In this document: positions 1-11,950 of the stretch, piece by piece | How the letters are laid out: the number at the start of each line of letters is the position of its first letter | Position numbering within the stretch: the stretch's first letter is position 1 | From: Ypsolopha sequella | Lineage: Eukaryota > Arthropoda > Insecta > Lepidoptera > Ypsolophidae | Assembly (NCBI GenBank): GCA_934047225.1 | Contig: OW203986.1 | Location: 11,225,221 to 11,289,220 of the forward strand | Reading direction: 5' to 3' | DNA: 64,000 nucleotides | Made by a program: the position numbers and the translations under genes | Notes under the pieces: model-generated | The model's input: only the letters and a program-made list of their open reading frames with translations | The model's database searches: none | What the model was told of the DNA's origin: nothing

Positions 1-1049
1 GATATCGGACCGAGGTTGACGGTCCGATTGTTCCAGAACAGCCACAAACTGCTAAAAATTATCGGTGAACTTTGGCTTTCTCTCGCGCCAGCAACTTGTT
101 TGTTACTTTATCTCTTCTGATAAAGTTATCTCCAATAATGGGAGATGGCGGATTGAAAATTTCGTATAGTATTACTTTTACTGCTTGTAAAAATCACCAA
201 TTTTGAATTGGAATCCATGCCGATTTTGTTACATTAAATCTCACATGTATACAATCCGTATTCATGATCTTTGTTGTTATCAGTGAAATAATCGAAAAAC
301 CAAATTGGGCTAACAACAATTGTAACTACAATGATTATTTCCGCTATCATTACAATTACTACTCATATAGTAATCTATTATGTTTAAACATAATAATGAC
401 AAATAATATTTGTGATTTGAATAACACAAATATTATTCTGATCATTCCAATTTATGTGTCTGTTGAATGATCTCTATTCTCTATAACCCAATATATAAGA
501 TCAAATCGAGCTTCACCCCGACACCATACCTTCTCATTCTCAGACCTGCTCTTTTTATCATCACTGCGTTGTCTACAAACAGCTGTGTCGTATACTTTAC
601 TACCTGTTTCGTGTAACTTTCCAAGCGTCCTTTGTCTGTCTCTTCTTAAACATTGACTAATCTCGCTCCCTTTTTCACTGAAAATTAAATCCTCCCTCTT
701 ACGCCTTTAGGTCGATATTTCAATGTCCACTGCGATTGTTCGGCGTAGAAAGCGTTGTCAGAAGTGGGATCGCTGTATGCATTTTAATTGCGCTCCTTGG
801 ATGAAGGCTCTTTGGCTGATAAACCTGAGTCATCCTCTCTGGGTTTTGAGGAAAATCTCTTTTGGTTTGGCCTTAGAATATATATATACCTATTATTTCT
901 TAGTAGTAGTTTTTCGTTTTACACTTCATCAGTTGCTGCTCAGCTTCCTTTTGTTAAGGCAATTATTGTTCAACAACCTTCAATAAGGTAACAAAGGTAA
1001 AAACTACAACAAAATCCGTTCAGTTATTCTCCAATTATATGTGAAAACT
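1..1049. other. Non-coding, nothing recognised
   Basis: AT-rich sequence with frequent stops in all frames. Short open frames near 264-470 and 723-991 show no domain, no splice partner and low-complexity Tyr/Asn or Leu/Val composition. No repeat shared with the rest of the window was noticed. Confidence 0.5.
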
Positions 1050-1516
1050 ATTACTATTAATACATAAAGAGTACAATGGTCTTTTCTAAAGCCTACTCCT
1101 CGTTTATGACCAACCAAAACTATCAACTCTAAGACAATATGCAACATTTTCCTTTTTTATACCACCAAAACTTCAACACTGCGCTATGGCTAAAGGGAGC
1201 TGTGGGGAGACCATTGTACTCTTATTCTATGCAAAAATGTTGTTGGAAAAAAATATTCAGTGTTTTTTGAGTTAAATTTCCTACTGCTCGTAAGGGGCTT
1301 GGTCGATTTAATTTATTTATGCTTTAATTAATAGGTAAACTTAATGGCTATACAAATACCATAGGGTTATTCAATCGAACAATCACGTCCATGTGAAAAG
1401 TATTATTTTCTCCTATTTCGCTCTATCAGGACGATATAAATATTATTTCAATGTCGTTTCTGTCGATATTCGTACCGACACACATCCGAGCTGCTAATTT
1501 GGCGACACTAATCGCC
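1050..1516 (+). repeat. Decayed copy of a TTAA-flanked repeat family
   Basis: It matches the copies at 21059-21499 and 35148-35614: 'AAGCCTACTCCTCGTTTATG' near the left end, 'CCTACTGCTC...GGGGCTTGG' in the middle, and 'GAGCTGCTAATTTGGCGAC' followed by ATCGCC and TTAA (1517-1520) at the right end. Many small indels suggest an old copy. The left boundary is uncertain. Confidence 0.7.
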
Positions 1517-1989
1517 TTAAAGAAACCTCCTACCTAACAAGTTATACCGCATTAAAATCCATTAAGTGGTTCTTAAGTGAAAAGCGAACATACAAACAGA
1601 GAGACAAATTTTGGATGTAATATATATAAAGAAAAAGAAGATAAATTTGAATAAGCTACATAGTTGAAACTTCTTGTTGACTTCACCGGTTTTAGTTTCG
1701 TAGAGCAATTGACGTATTAACTATTTAAGCTATCTTCTATGTATACGTATCAGCTATCTTCGATTGATAATGATGCTAATGACTTGAAGTACATAAATGA
1801 CGATGTTTACTTACTAACTTATGTAAATTCTTGCTTGTTTATAATAAACCGTAATGTCGTTAGATCTAACATTCATTGTGTAACACGTGCCGAGGAGGTT
1901 CACATAATAATATTATGTCATTCATTTCTACCAACAAATCTAATTATTGTTCTCTTTCGACATACCTTACGATTCAAATCGAAATAAAG

Positions 1990-2340
1990 TAGGTATAGCT
2001 CAGAATATTATTATTATACATCAATAAGAAAGAAAGAAAATTGAATTTATTTCCAAAACACGAATAACAATAAGAAATTACAGATTTAGTTTAACAAAAA
2101 CACATGAAATCACAATATCATGAAAATTACTTAGGTATTTAAAAATACTCAAAAACAAACTAAAATTGTTAAGAACTTGAAACTTAAGATATTATGATGT
2201 TCTGGCAAACGGTGGCATACTCAGCATAAGCCGTCAGATAAATGGATTTTTTATTTATTTATTTATTTACTCAATTGTATAACATTACAGCTAACTAATT
2301 CGTTATACAATAATAATTAACAAAATATTGAAACATGAAT
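1990..2340 (-). repeat. LINE 3'-tail-like fragments
   Basis: GAAAGAAAGAAAA followed by TTGAATTTATTTCC at 2027-2055, and a TTTATTTATTTATT stretch at 2250-2271, look like reversed 3' ends of insect non-LTR elements (A/T-rich tail next to untranslated sequence). No coding part is attached. Family assignment is inference. Confidence 0.35.
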
Positions 2341-2440
2341 ACCATTTAAAAAAAGAAAAAGATACAATATTCATCCAAACGGCGCTGTTTTTCAACAAAT
2401 GGTCCTTATACATTACATTTAAAGTAGTAGACGTAAATTA

Positions 2441-3050
2441 CGCAGTGGCGCATAGGAGCAGGAGCCTATCGACTTATGCTACAGAATATTATACATTTAA
2501 TTAAATAGAGTCTATCGACTTTATACATTTAATTAAATTACGCAATGGCGCACTGGAGCAGGCGTCTATCGACTTGTACTATTAAATATTATACATTAAA
2601 ATAAATTATGCAGACATTTAATTAAATTATGCAATGGCGCCCAGGAGCAGGAGTATATCGACTTATGCTACAGAATATTACACATTTAATTAAATAGAGT
2701 ATATCGACTTTATACATTTAATTAAATTACGCAATGGCGCACTGGAGCAGGCGTCTATAGACTTATGCTATTAAATATTATACGTTTAATTAAATTATGC
2801 AGATATTTAATTAAATTACGCAATGACGCCCAGGAGCAGGAGTCTATCGACTTATGCTACAGAATATTACACATTTAATTAAATAGAGTCTATCGACTTT
2901 ATACATTTAATTAAATTACGCAATGGCGCACTGGAGCAGGCGTCTATAGACTTATGCTATTAAATATTATACGTTTAATTAAATTATGCAGACATTACGC
3001 AATGGCGCCCAGGAGCAGGAGTCTATCGACTTACGCTAAAAAATATTAAT
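2441..3050 (+). repeat. Tandem repeat, 189-bp unit made of two related halves
   Basis: Each unit holds two related halves that begin CGCAATGGCGC and continue GGAGCAGG...CTATCGACTTATGCTA. The A half starts at 2441, 2630, 2819 and 2998. The B half (CACTGGAGCAGGCG) starts at 2541, 2730 and 2919. The spacing is 189, 189 and then 179 bp; the last unit lacks about 10 bp of TTAATTAAAT. TTTAATTAAAT linkers separate the halves. Confidence 0.9.
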
Positions 3051-4859
3051 AAATTTAATTAAAATGCGAATTGTAGAAACTATTTATATGTGAACACGTT
3101 TTTAATATGTTGTGAATGTATGTATTTATTTGTTTATGTAATTAGATATATAATATGATTGAAATAATTTATACATTTTAAAATGTTGGGTAACTATTTG
3201 AATTAAATTAAAATTGTGGGTCTGTATGAAAAACCAATGAGGTACACTCATCAAAAACACTTCACAGTCACGTTCTTACACTCTGAAAACAAAAATTTAT
3301 CACTTTTATGCTTTTACAAAATATATACTGCCGTGGTTCAGCCTTTCTAGTATTCGATGTTATAATTGTATTTTATGAAACTGGTGCATAATAGGGATTA
3401 TTAAAACACGAGTGTCAATTTAAAAACCGAGCTGATAGGGGGTTTTTTTAATAGTATCACACGAGTGTTTATAGTAACACTCCCGTGTTTTTAAACCTAG
3501 TTATGTGCAGTTTAATACACAACTTTATCTAAACTCATGTAATAGGTACATATCTATTTTTCCAATCCATAAAATCTTAGCTTTTCTTGATTTTGCTTGT
3601 AAAAGATTGTTCGTCATTTTCCTTGCTGTTCCTAGAAAGTCAGGTCGAGTCAAATTATCTTCAGTAGCACTGCTGGCAGACATTTTTAGCCAGAATAATA
3701 ATAATTAGACAAACACAGTAATTAATAAACAAAAGACGTGAATGTTGGTGCCAAAAGCCAGCAATCCACCGTACATGTAAGACAAAGGTTTCGGTCATGA
3801 GTTCCACTACGGTTCGAACCATTCGCAGTCCACACCGCGCATGTGAGACAAGAGCTCGGTCACGAGTTAGACTATCGTTTAAACCATATATGAGCTAGGC
3901 CGCAACGCCATGAAACCTCCTTGGTCGAGTCGCAGCAATGCATTATTTTGCGTTGTATTTGCTAAGTTTCCTTTGCCTTTCCACTTTGTGTGAAAGTATT
4001 TTATTTTTGTGATGAAAACAATGCTTTAATTAATGTATTTTTTTTTTCATACAAGAAACATTCGTAAATAAAACGTCATTATTCTATACTTATTTATTAC
4101 ATACATTATACCATGGACGAAATACTATTGTTCGTCTATGATTATACGTACATTTACATTTTTAGTCAGGATTTTACGACATGTGTAGATAAAGTAAATA
4201 ACTTTGTTTGTACAATTCATAAAATTTTGCCATCAGTTAGCTACAATTATGGTAGAGTATAAGTGAATGTACCATATTATATCATATTAAATCATATTAA
4301 TAAATTACTAGCTTATACGACTCATTTCTCCTTAATAATTAGGTGTGTTATATGACTATTTTCAATACATAGGCCGTCAATACGGTTGTGACGTCAACGG
4401 AAATTTGAGAGCTTGTTCTCGTTTCATTATAACTGCTTTTTTACCGAGCTCGAGCTTGGTTTTTCGACCATTCTCTGAGAGTACTACGCCCGCGCCCGCT
4501 TAAAAAAGTACAATAGCGTGTGGCCGTGTTTACTGTGTAACCACCTAAACAAATAAAACCAGTTAGTGTTGTAAGTCATCCTTTGTAACCTGTCATCAAC
4601 CTTTACAATCCATCAGTCCACAGTAGATACCTTCTTCGTCATCTAACTCTCAAACACACACTTGGAGAAAGAAGAGAGTATATTATGTGATCGTCATTGT
4701 TTATTTCCTTCAGGTCATTTATATCTATTTCAAAGAACCGATTGACCGATTTGTGATCTAGTGGTTCGAAAGTTTCAACCGCAAATCGGGAGGACGCGTT
4801 TTCTAATTCCCTAGGAACACATTCTTGTTCGGTCTGAATCTGAATGCTTCGTCCATTTC
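3051..4859. other. Non-coding, mostly unique sequence
   Basis: No gene recognised. 3407-3493 holds a small imperfect foldback (AAACACGAGTGT near 3405 and ACACTCCCGTGTTTTT near 3476). 4385-4520 is locally richer in G/C and holds a TGACGTCA motif, so it could be promoter-like (for example from a decayed retroelement), but nothing downstream supports a gene. Confidence 0.4.
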
Positions 4860-5250
4860 GCGCCCGAAGTACCACCTTAACACGCTGCGACCTAATAATC
4901 GTCGGTAAAAAATGGGTGTACGACAGAATTGAACTTCACAACCCTCACCCATAAACCCCCTCGGAGATACATGTCGTGACGACCGACGTATGAATGATAT
5001 TCTCAAAGAATGAATTGGCTGGTACCCTTGAAGACTTGCCGCATTTGTGCCGTATTGCGCAACGGAGCAGTGAATCATGGAGTCGGAGACAGGATCACGA
5101 GCGGCGATGACCCGCGCGCGGTCGCTCACCTCCTCTCTGCAGGCCCTTCGCAGTACTGTCACGTTCTCTTCGTTTACCATCTAAATGGGACCTTATAATG
5201 CGGCGTGACACGCACGCCCCGCTGGAATTCGGGGACAACTATGTTGGGGA
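4860..5250 (-). repeat. Dispersed lepidopteran-type repeat fragment
   Basis: The words 'TAATAATCGTCGGT' and 'CATGTCGTGACGA' recur here and in related form at 11580-11605 and 13115-13125, so this is repeat-derived. An open frame of about 125 codons on the minus strand is an accident of this repeat: it has no known motif and overlaps another short frame. Confidence 0.5.
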
Positions 5251-5649
5251 TCGTACGGTTTTATGTAAACAAAGGTCACGTGGGTACAACATTGGCATGA
5301 GTTCAATGTTTTCTTGTTTCTAATCATGCATTCGTAATATTCATGCGCCGATACTAACGATTCATCTCCGTTATTCTATAGGTACTATCCTGAAACACCA
5401 ATACGCTACTTCCACATTGATCAATCGGGTGATCAAATCTCACTTTAAAAGTGAAAGGCACTGTTCCAATTTTTCCTAAACAGTCTTCTTTAGGTATGTT
5501 TGGGAAATCTTATAACCGGTTTTTGCAACGCATTTTGTTAATATGAAAACATATTACAAAACCATATTATTATCTATTACATAAAATCGAAAAGCTAGAA
5601 AGGGACAAATTTCACAAGAAAGAGTGAGATGTCGCTCTACACACCTTTG

Positions 5650-6208
5650 TGTAGAAAAATTATACTTTTCACATGGACGTGGTTGTATGATTGAGTAATC
5701 CTATGTTATATTTATAGCTATCAAGTTTATCTATTACTCAAAGCACAAATAAATAAATAATTCAAGTTAAAAAACACTATTTGAATTTTTTTTTCATATA
5801 GAAGTTTTGGTGGTATGAAAAAGGAAGATGTTGCATATGTTGTCTTAAGAGTTGATAATTCATATGCATTTTTTCAATATTTTTGGTCTGGCCATAAACG
5901 AGGACTAGACTTTAGAAAGTACCCATTTGGCAGTGGCGTGCATTGAACTTTTTTCCAGAAAAGCGATCAGAAGGTCAAGTTTGACAATAAAAAAATATGA
6001 AAAAATTTAAATTACACTTTGAAAAAAAAAAAGTTGGTATGAAAATGTTCTCTCCAGAGGCAGTACCTACCCTGGCGTCATATAAACTTTTTTTTCAGTG
6101 TTATCTAAATTTTTTAATTTTTTTTTATTGTCAAACTTGACCTTCTGAACGCTTTTCCGGAAAAAAGTTCTATGCACGCCACTGCCATTTGGGAATATTA
6201 AGCCCCTT
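5650..6208 (-). repeat. Inverted copy of the TTAA-flanked repeat family, split by a hAT element
   Basis: The sequence runs antiparallel to 21059-21499 and parallel to 23880-24341 (shared: CACATGGACGTGGTTG, GCTATCAAGTTTATCTATT, TAGAAGTTTTGGTGGTATGA, AGAAAGTACCCATTTGG). It is interrupted at 5931-6184 by a separate element. The left end is degraded. Confidence 0.75.
5931..6184. mobile_element. hAT-type MITE, CAGTGGCG ends, 254 bp
   Basis: The terminal inverted repeat CAGTGGCGTGCAT / ATGCACGCCACTG extends as a long imperfect foldback (AAGGTCAAGTTTGACAATAA against TTATTGTCAAACTTGACCTT). Exact 8-bp direct repeats CCATTTGG flank it at 5923-5930 and 6185-6192. CAG ends with an 8-bp duplication are hallmarks of the hAT superfamily. 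It has no coding capacity. It sits inside the older repeat copy at 5650-6208. Confidence 0.92.
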
Positions 6209-6639
6209 GAGTTAATCTCGGGACACTAATTCACACTAAGCTACAACGAAATCTCGCATGTTTAGATAAAGCTTTTTTCAAGTTACCCTAGCTAGATACC
6301 TCCCAAATAAGCAGTAATGATTATCATCTACAACAACAAAATGCTTTTAGTATAAGAAATAAATCCGGTTTATATACTTCACCTTGATCTTAAATACTAA
6401 ATATCAGCTATTTTTGAAACTAGCTAGTGCTAATTTATTTAAATTCATGATTTTTGTATTAGGCAAATGTTATCCAGATTTTTAAATGGAAATGGACACT
6501 ACATTAGAAATCCAAGTAGATACAACATCTAACGGGGATCAATTATGTTACAGGCCAAACTAGTTTTTCAGAAGTCTTTTGGTTAGATTAGTAGTTTAGT
6601 ACAGGGGACGACTCGCAATACCTAACATTCGTGGCTATT

Positions 6640-7010
6640 TTTAGGGTTCCGTTCTACCCAAAAGGCACAAAATGAACCTTTATGGTGTTAGTGAGAATCC
6701 GTTGTCCGTCCGTCCGTATGTCACAGCCTCATAACTTTAGCACCGTTAAAGATAGACTTGAAATTTGGCACAAAAATTGCATTAAATTGCCCACATAATA
6801 CGGTGTAAATAAAAATTGAAATATTGTTCAAAATATTTCCAAATCAAGAGAGAAAAAAATGAAAAGTGTTATCCCAAAAATACAATACTTTTACTATATT
6901 TACTGGCACTGTTTTCAAGAAATCTTTGAAAAACCACAAAAAATTACAAAAAAAATTAGGGTTTCCTAGCTGTATTGTGTATGCCATAGACTGTATGGAA
7001 CCATCTATAA
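6640..7010 (+). repeat. 'GGGTTCCGT' lepidopteran dispersed repeat
   Basis: It starts TTTTTAGGGTTCCGTTCTACCCAAAAGG and carries GTTGTCCGTCCGTCCGTATG, then CTCATAACTTTAGCACC...ACTTGAAATTTGGCAC. The same order is seen in reverse orientation at 28381-28860. Confidence 0.75.
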
Positions 7011-7968
7011 AACTAATTAATAAAAAAATATATTGAAAGATTGAAACGTGTTTAGTTATAAATAAGCATACAAAGATATCTCAATGCATTATTTACCTAA
7101 CACGAAATGAAAACTTGTTGATTGTAGCATCTTTCAAACTCTGTCACATAAAAAAATAGAAGTACTACACTTTGTTTTGTTCTGTCTGTTTGCCTATGCG
7201 TTAGCGATAAGAGTCGCCACGTTGTAAATGTTTACAGAGGCACCGTTTTGTTTATTTTATACTATAACTGCCGATAGCTACTACTGACTAACAGTTGTCT
7301 GAGCACGATCACGGGTTTAATCAACTCCGTCTATAACAACCGTCTACAATTATAAGTATTATATGCATAGTTTAGTCCAGGATTTCTCATACTTATATCC
7401 CCACGTACCCCTATCCCAACTAACACACAAGCTGCTTTATTCGCTTCTGTAAATCCTCTTGGACGCAAAAGAGGGTTATAAAAGCGGTGAAATTTACTTG
7501 TAGACATAGAAAAACGTTAGCTAATGCTCTCAGCAATTGTTGAAGCTTTGAGGTGCAGAAAAGAGTTAGTAAATGCTATTTTAGCGATTTACAACTCCAA
7601 TAAGCAGTAATAGTATGCTTAGGAAATATAAAAGTGTAATCATAACGCCAATGTATGGCAGCCGTATATCTGATATTACTAATTCCGATATAAGAATTAA
7701 GCACGTTCAGTTGAGTTTAAATACTCTCGTAGAGTTACATAATGCTTAAATGGAGTCTATTAGAGTTTATGTTCTCCTAATCCAGTTAAAATTTGCCATT
7801 TTAGACCAGTGACACAAGAGCGACTTATATTTCTATTATACGTGACATCGCCGTATAGGTGCTAGTAGGACTCGTGCCTTGAGTGTTCCGTACACACTTT
7901 ATCAATGAAATTCATGTTTTTTGTTAAATTAGCTTTTCAAATAATTTATAATAATTTAAAATAATATA

Positions 7969-8186
<218 letters not shown>

Positions 8187-8472
8187 GTACGGTACGATAC
8201 GATACGATACGGTACGATACGATACGATAAGATACGGTACGGTACGGTACGGTACGATACGATACGACATGGTACGGTACGGTACGGTACGGTACGGATA
8301 CGGTATGGTACGGTACGGTTCGGTACGATACGATACGACATGGTACGACATGGTACGGTACGGTACGGTACGGTTCGGTTCGGTACGGTACGGTACGATA
8401 CGGTACGATATGACATGGTACGGTACGGTACAAGAAGTACGGTACGGTACGGATACGGTACGATACGATACG
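8187..8472 (+). repeat. Pentanucleotide GGTAC/GATAC array
   Basis: About 285 bp of a 5-bp repeat alternating GGTAC and GATAC, with variants (GACAT, GTTC) and one AAGAAGTAC interruption near 8431. It directly abuts the ATG array. The self-complementary GTAC core makes both strands similar. Confidence 0.97.
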
Positions 8473-9245
8473 TAATGTAACCGACACCGACCCGAAATAT
8501 ATAAATGAGATAACAGTATTTATATTTAAATTATCATGTCTATCAGTACCTTTTATTTATATTTATAAAACAAAAAACATTAAAAGCTTTTACAGTGTAT
8601 TTCATTTTAAACCATTATATATTTGCTACCGTACCCTAAAATGTTATGATCAACTACTATCAAGGCCATAATTTGGCTTTATTCACCGCTATAATATCGC
8701 TCTAAAACTTAGTCACCTACTTTCTACGTCCTAACGACGTATAAAATGCTCAGAGAAGTTACATACTCCTAAGAAATATTCCGCCATTGTTATTTTTATT
8801 TTGTTGAATTGGTTCATCGAAATTATCGTTTCGTTACAGATATTGACGACCAAGAATGAAAGAATTTTTAAAAAGAATAAAGGAGTACTACCTATACTAC
8901 CTGTACTACCTATATTGCTGCAGTTGCAGCCGATAATTTAGAAAATAAACGAAATATCTAACCTAACCTCTTTGCACATTTCTCTAATTTTCAATCTTCT
9001 TTCACATTATTAGGAAGGCGTATTAAAAACGAAGTGGAAAACTATATATAGAATACCAGTAAAATTATCTTCGTAAGGAAATTTCACTCACAACACACAT
9101 AATACTATACCGTGGAAAAAATAACATCCAATTTATTTGCGTCTCATATCGTTCACTTTATTTGTATCTTACACCATTTTAGGTTAAGTTTTAAAATGAA
9201 AGAGTTCGCAAATTAAACATTTCAAGGAAAAAAAGAGATGCATGA

Positions 9246-9597
9246 CTCAAATCGCAAATAGAAATTCAAGGTAGACGTATAATTTGCTCTTGTATTGCTT
9301 TTTAGACTCCTCATTGGGTATAAATCGCTATTGTAACCCTCTTGTATGGACGAAATCGCAAATAGAAATACAAGGTAGTTAGTGGACTCCCAATGACGTA
9401 CAAATCGCTCTTGTATCGCGTTTTAGACTACTCAGTGGGTATAAATCGCTATTGTAACCCTCTTATATTGACGAAATCGCAAATAGAAATTAAAGGTAGT
9501 TAGTGGATCCCGAATAACGTATGAATCGCTCTTGTATCGCTTTTTAAGCCCCTCGGTGTGTATGAATCGCTATTGTAACCCTCTGGTATTGACGAAT
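9246..9597 (+). repeat. Tandem repeat, about 121-bp unit, three copies
   Basis: AAATCGCAAATAGAAAT recurs near 9249, 9353 and 9474. Each copy is followed by CAAGGTAG or AAAGGTAG, CGCTCTTGTAT or GCTCTTGTAT, then GGGTATAAATCGCTATTGTAACCCTC. The third copy decays after 9590. It lies inside the hAT-type element at 7378-10043. Confidence 0.85.
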
Positions 9598-10103
9598 GCC
9601 GCTTAATTTGTGCCCAAATGGACATATAGCGGAGGTATAGCGGGAATATATCCGGATATAAAGCCAGTTCGTATTTCATCAATACTTAACGGCTTACGCT
9701 CTATCGCTCTTGTATTTCTCAGTTTTGTTAGTTGGGTATTATATTAAATTTCCAAGTTGACTGCGAACTGTTTAAAAACAACTCGCCATAGAAGGATTTT
9801 TATTTAAATATAAAAGATAATACAGTCACAAATTAATTTTGTGATTAATTTATGTGATAGGAGGGCTTGTTTTTTATCGCAAATTGAGTCGATTTTAGGA
9901 TGAATTTTGCTCAATTTTAATCTTAAATTCGTGTTGCCCGCGCGAGTTAGAGTCAGCCGCCATCACATAAATCTTGTTATGAACCCCCTACGATCAACTG
10001 GCGAACCCCTATGGGTTTGCGTACCCCACTTTGAGAAACCCTGGTTTAGTCGATATCAGATAGACCTCCACACCTACTGCCAAAAGCATGCCAATTTTCA
10101 TTA

Positions 10104-11348
10104 TCTGTATACCTATATAAAATTCGAAGTCCTGACTGACTGACTGACTGACTTATATATCAACGCACAGCCTAAACCGCTGGTCCTATAGACTTGAAAT
10201 TTTGCATATATATAGTGTATATATAGTAGAGATGAAACGGATAGTGATTTGGCCGGATACCGGATACCGGATATCCGGCGAAGCACTTGGCCGGATAGCC
10301 GGATATCCGGCGGCCGAATATCCGGCTCAAGCTATGCGTTTCGCACTAATTAAACAAGTCTAAACATCACGCACCTAGAAGCGTGCGGGTGCAATTGGGC
10401 GAGATTATTTGTGCATTTTCTAAATGGCGATCATTTTTAAATGTAAATTTCGTACCACAATCATACAAATGCTGGTCTGCAAACGCGAAACCATCTTCTG
10501 ATCCTAACGAAATTCGTAAATTTGTATATTTTGTCTCCTTGCAGCAAAATGGAGCGGTGTATACTGTATATAAATGGACAGGTATCTAGGAAGCCACGTA
10601 ATCTATTGTTCACACTGAACAAATTTCCCAATAATGATAAAAATGGAACCTGCCCGCCCAGTGCCCTTTCAAAATTCACAATAGGTTTTCAAAATGAATA
10701 AAGAAACATGAAAATATTTTTTTCATTTCCACAAGTATGTTTCTTTGGAAAACTTGTTCAGTATGATTCTTAGACCATGTGTTTTTATGACCTATTGAGT
10801 TACATTCGGTATATTGTGAGAGCAAAAGAAGCTGGTGTAATGTATGAAGAAAAGCACAAACGTTTATTCCCAACAATTGCTGTAAAGCTTGTCTTTATCT
10901 TTATCTCAACTCCTATTCGCTTTATGTGAATTTGGATTATTCAATCATTGATACAATCAATTTATTTTGTGATTTAAACGACTTTTTTATGCTGTGTTAA
11001 GTATCAGGTATCCGGCCGGATACTGGCTACTATCCGGCCGGATACCGGATACCAAAAATATGGCCGGATAGGCCGGATACCGGATAGTAACCGGATATCC
11101 GTTTCATCTCTAATATATAGTGTAGGCATCCACTAAGAAAGGATTTTTCAAAACACACCCCCTAAGGGGGTAAAACGGGTGTCCAAAGTTTGTATGGAGA
11201 AACAAGATTAGTTAGACTATTTTATTCGAGACTTCACAGGAGTACTCCTATCCATAAATTAGTAAACATGTGTTTCAGGTTTTTTCAGAAAAAAATATGT
11301 AATTTGTTTCCTGTAGGCCACGCGGGCGAAGCCGCGGGCAGAAGCTAG
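10104..11348 (+). mobile_element. Helitron-like element (split by a hAT element)
   Basis: It starts TCTGTATACC after an A, with GACTGACTGACTGACTGAC soon after. It ends with the hairpin GCGGGCGAAGCCGCGGGC followed by AGAAGCTAG and a T. A TC start, a CTAG end with a hairpin just before it, and insertion between A and T are Helitron features; this 3' end is common in Lepidoptera. It has no Rep/helicase coding, so it is non-autonomous. Without the inner insertion it is about 350 bp. Confidence 0.75.
10227..11112. mobile_element. hAT-type element, TAGAGATG ends, 886 bp
   Basis: The terminal inverted repeats are TAGAGATGAAACGGATA and TATCCGTTTCATCTCTA. The subterminal regions are packed with CCGGATA/TATCCGG words in both orientations. 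Exact 8-bp direct repeats ATATATAG flank it at 10219-10226 and 11113-11120. Short open frames inside (10383-10876) have no known domain. It inserted into the Helitron-like element. Confidence 0.9.
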
Positions 11349-11361
11349 TAATCTATATATT

Positions 11362-11480
11362 AGATAGGTAGCTCAGGCAGTAGAACCTTAGCCTCTCACT
11401 CTTGAGACCAAGGTTCGATCCCGATGCAATGGATTTTTCGGTATTTATGTGCATATTTGTATTACTTAATAAGGTGGTCA
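11362..11480 (+). repeat. tRNA-derived SINE head
   Basis: TAGCTCAGGCAG (11369-11380) resembles a pol III A box, and GGTTCGATCCC (11412-11422) is a B box at tRNA-like spacing. The sequence between does not fold into a complete tRNA cloverleaf. It continues into non-tRNA sequence, so a SINE fits better than a tRNA gene. The 3' limit is not clear. Confidence 0.6.
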
Positions 11481-11950
11481 CCACTTTATACCGAAAACAT
11501 CGTGACGAAACCTGCTTGCCCTAAAAAGCGTGTATTTGTGCTCGAAGAACGACAATAGGGCTCACCACCCATCACGTTGGGACGTAATAATCGTCGGTGA
11601 AACGCGGGTGTATAAGGGGATATACCGTCAAAATCGTCCCAAATTAAATAAATTAGTATAACAATTTTGGAACCTTTTTCTTGATTTTGGACTATCAGAA
11701 ACGCGATTGGAGAAATTTCACTCGATAGAAATAATTGCTGAAATGAGATCTAAATTTACATTTTTTTTGATACTTTGACAAATTGGGATATCATACAGAC
11801 TTCAAAAATATTTATTTAGATGGGTTTTAACAATGCCTAAATTACTGGTTATGGAAATTTTCATAGCTATTTTAGTTAATTTTGTAACAATTTAAAACCG
11901 AGATTTTGTCAATTTTCCCCGATTCCGTCCCTCTCGCACTACGGGTCTCT

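Noticed and set aside
2441..3050. CRISPR array
   Set aside because: Units of 189 bp repeat along their full length with no unique spacers, in an animal genome.
4385..4620. LTR of a retrotransposon
   Set aside because: Promoter-like words only; no second LTR, primer-binding site or gag/pol sequence was found nearby.
4639..5198. Overlapping minus-strand frames of 78 and 125 codons
   Set aside because: They overlap a dispersed repeat (words shared with 11580 and 13115), have no known motif and no splice partners.
11362..11480. tRNA gene
   Set aside because: A- and B-box-like words are present but no complete cloverleaf; it reads as a SINE head.
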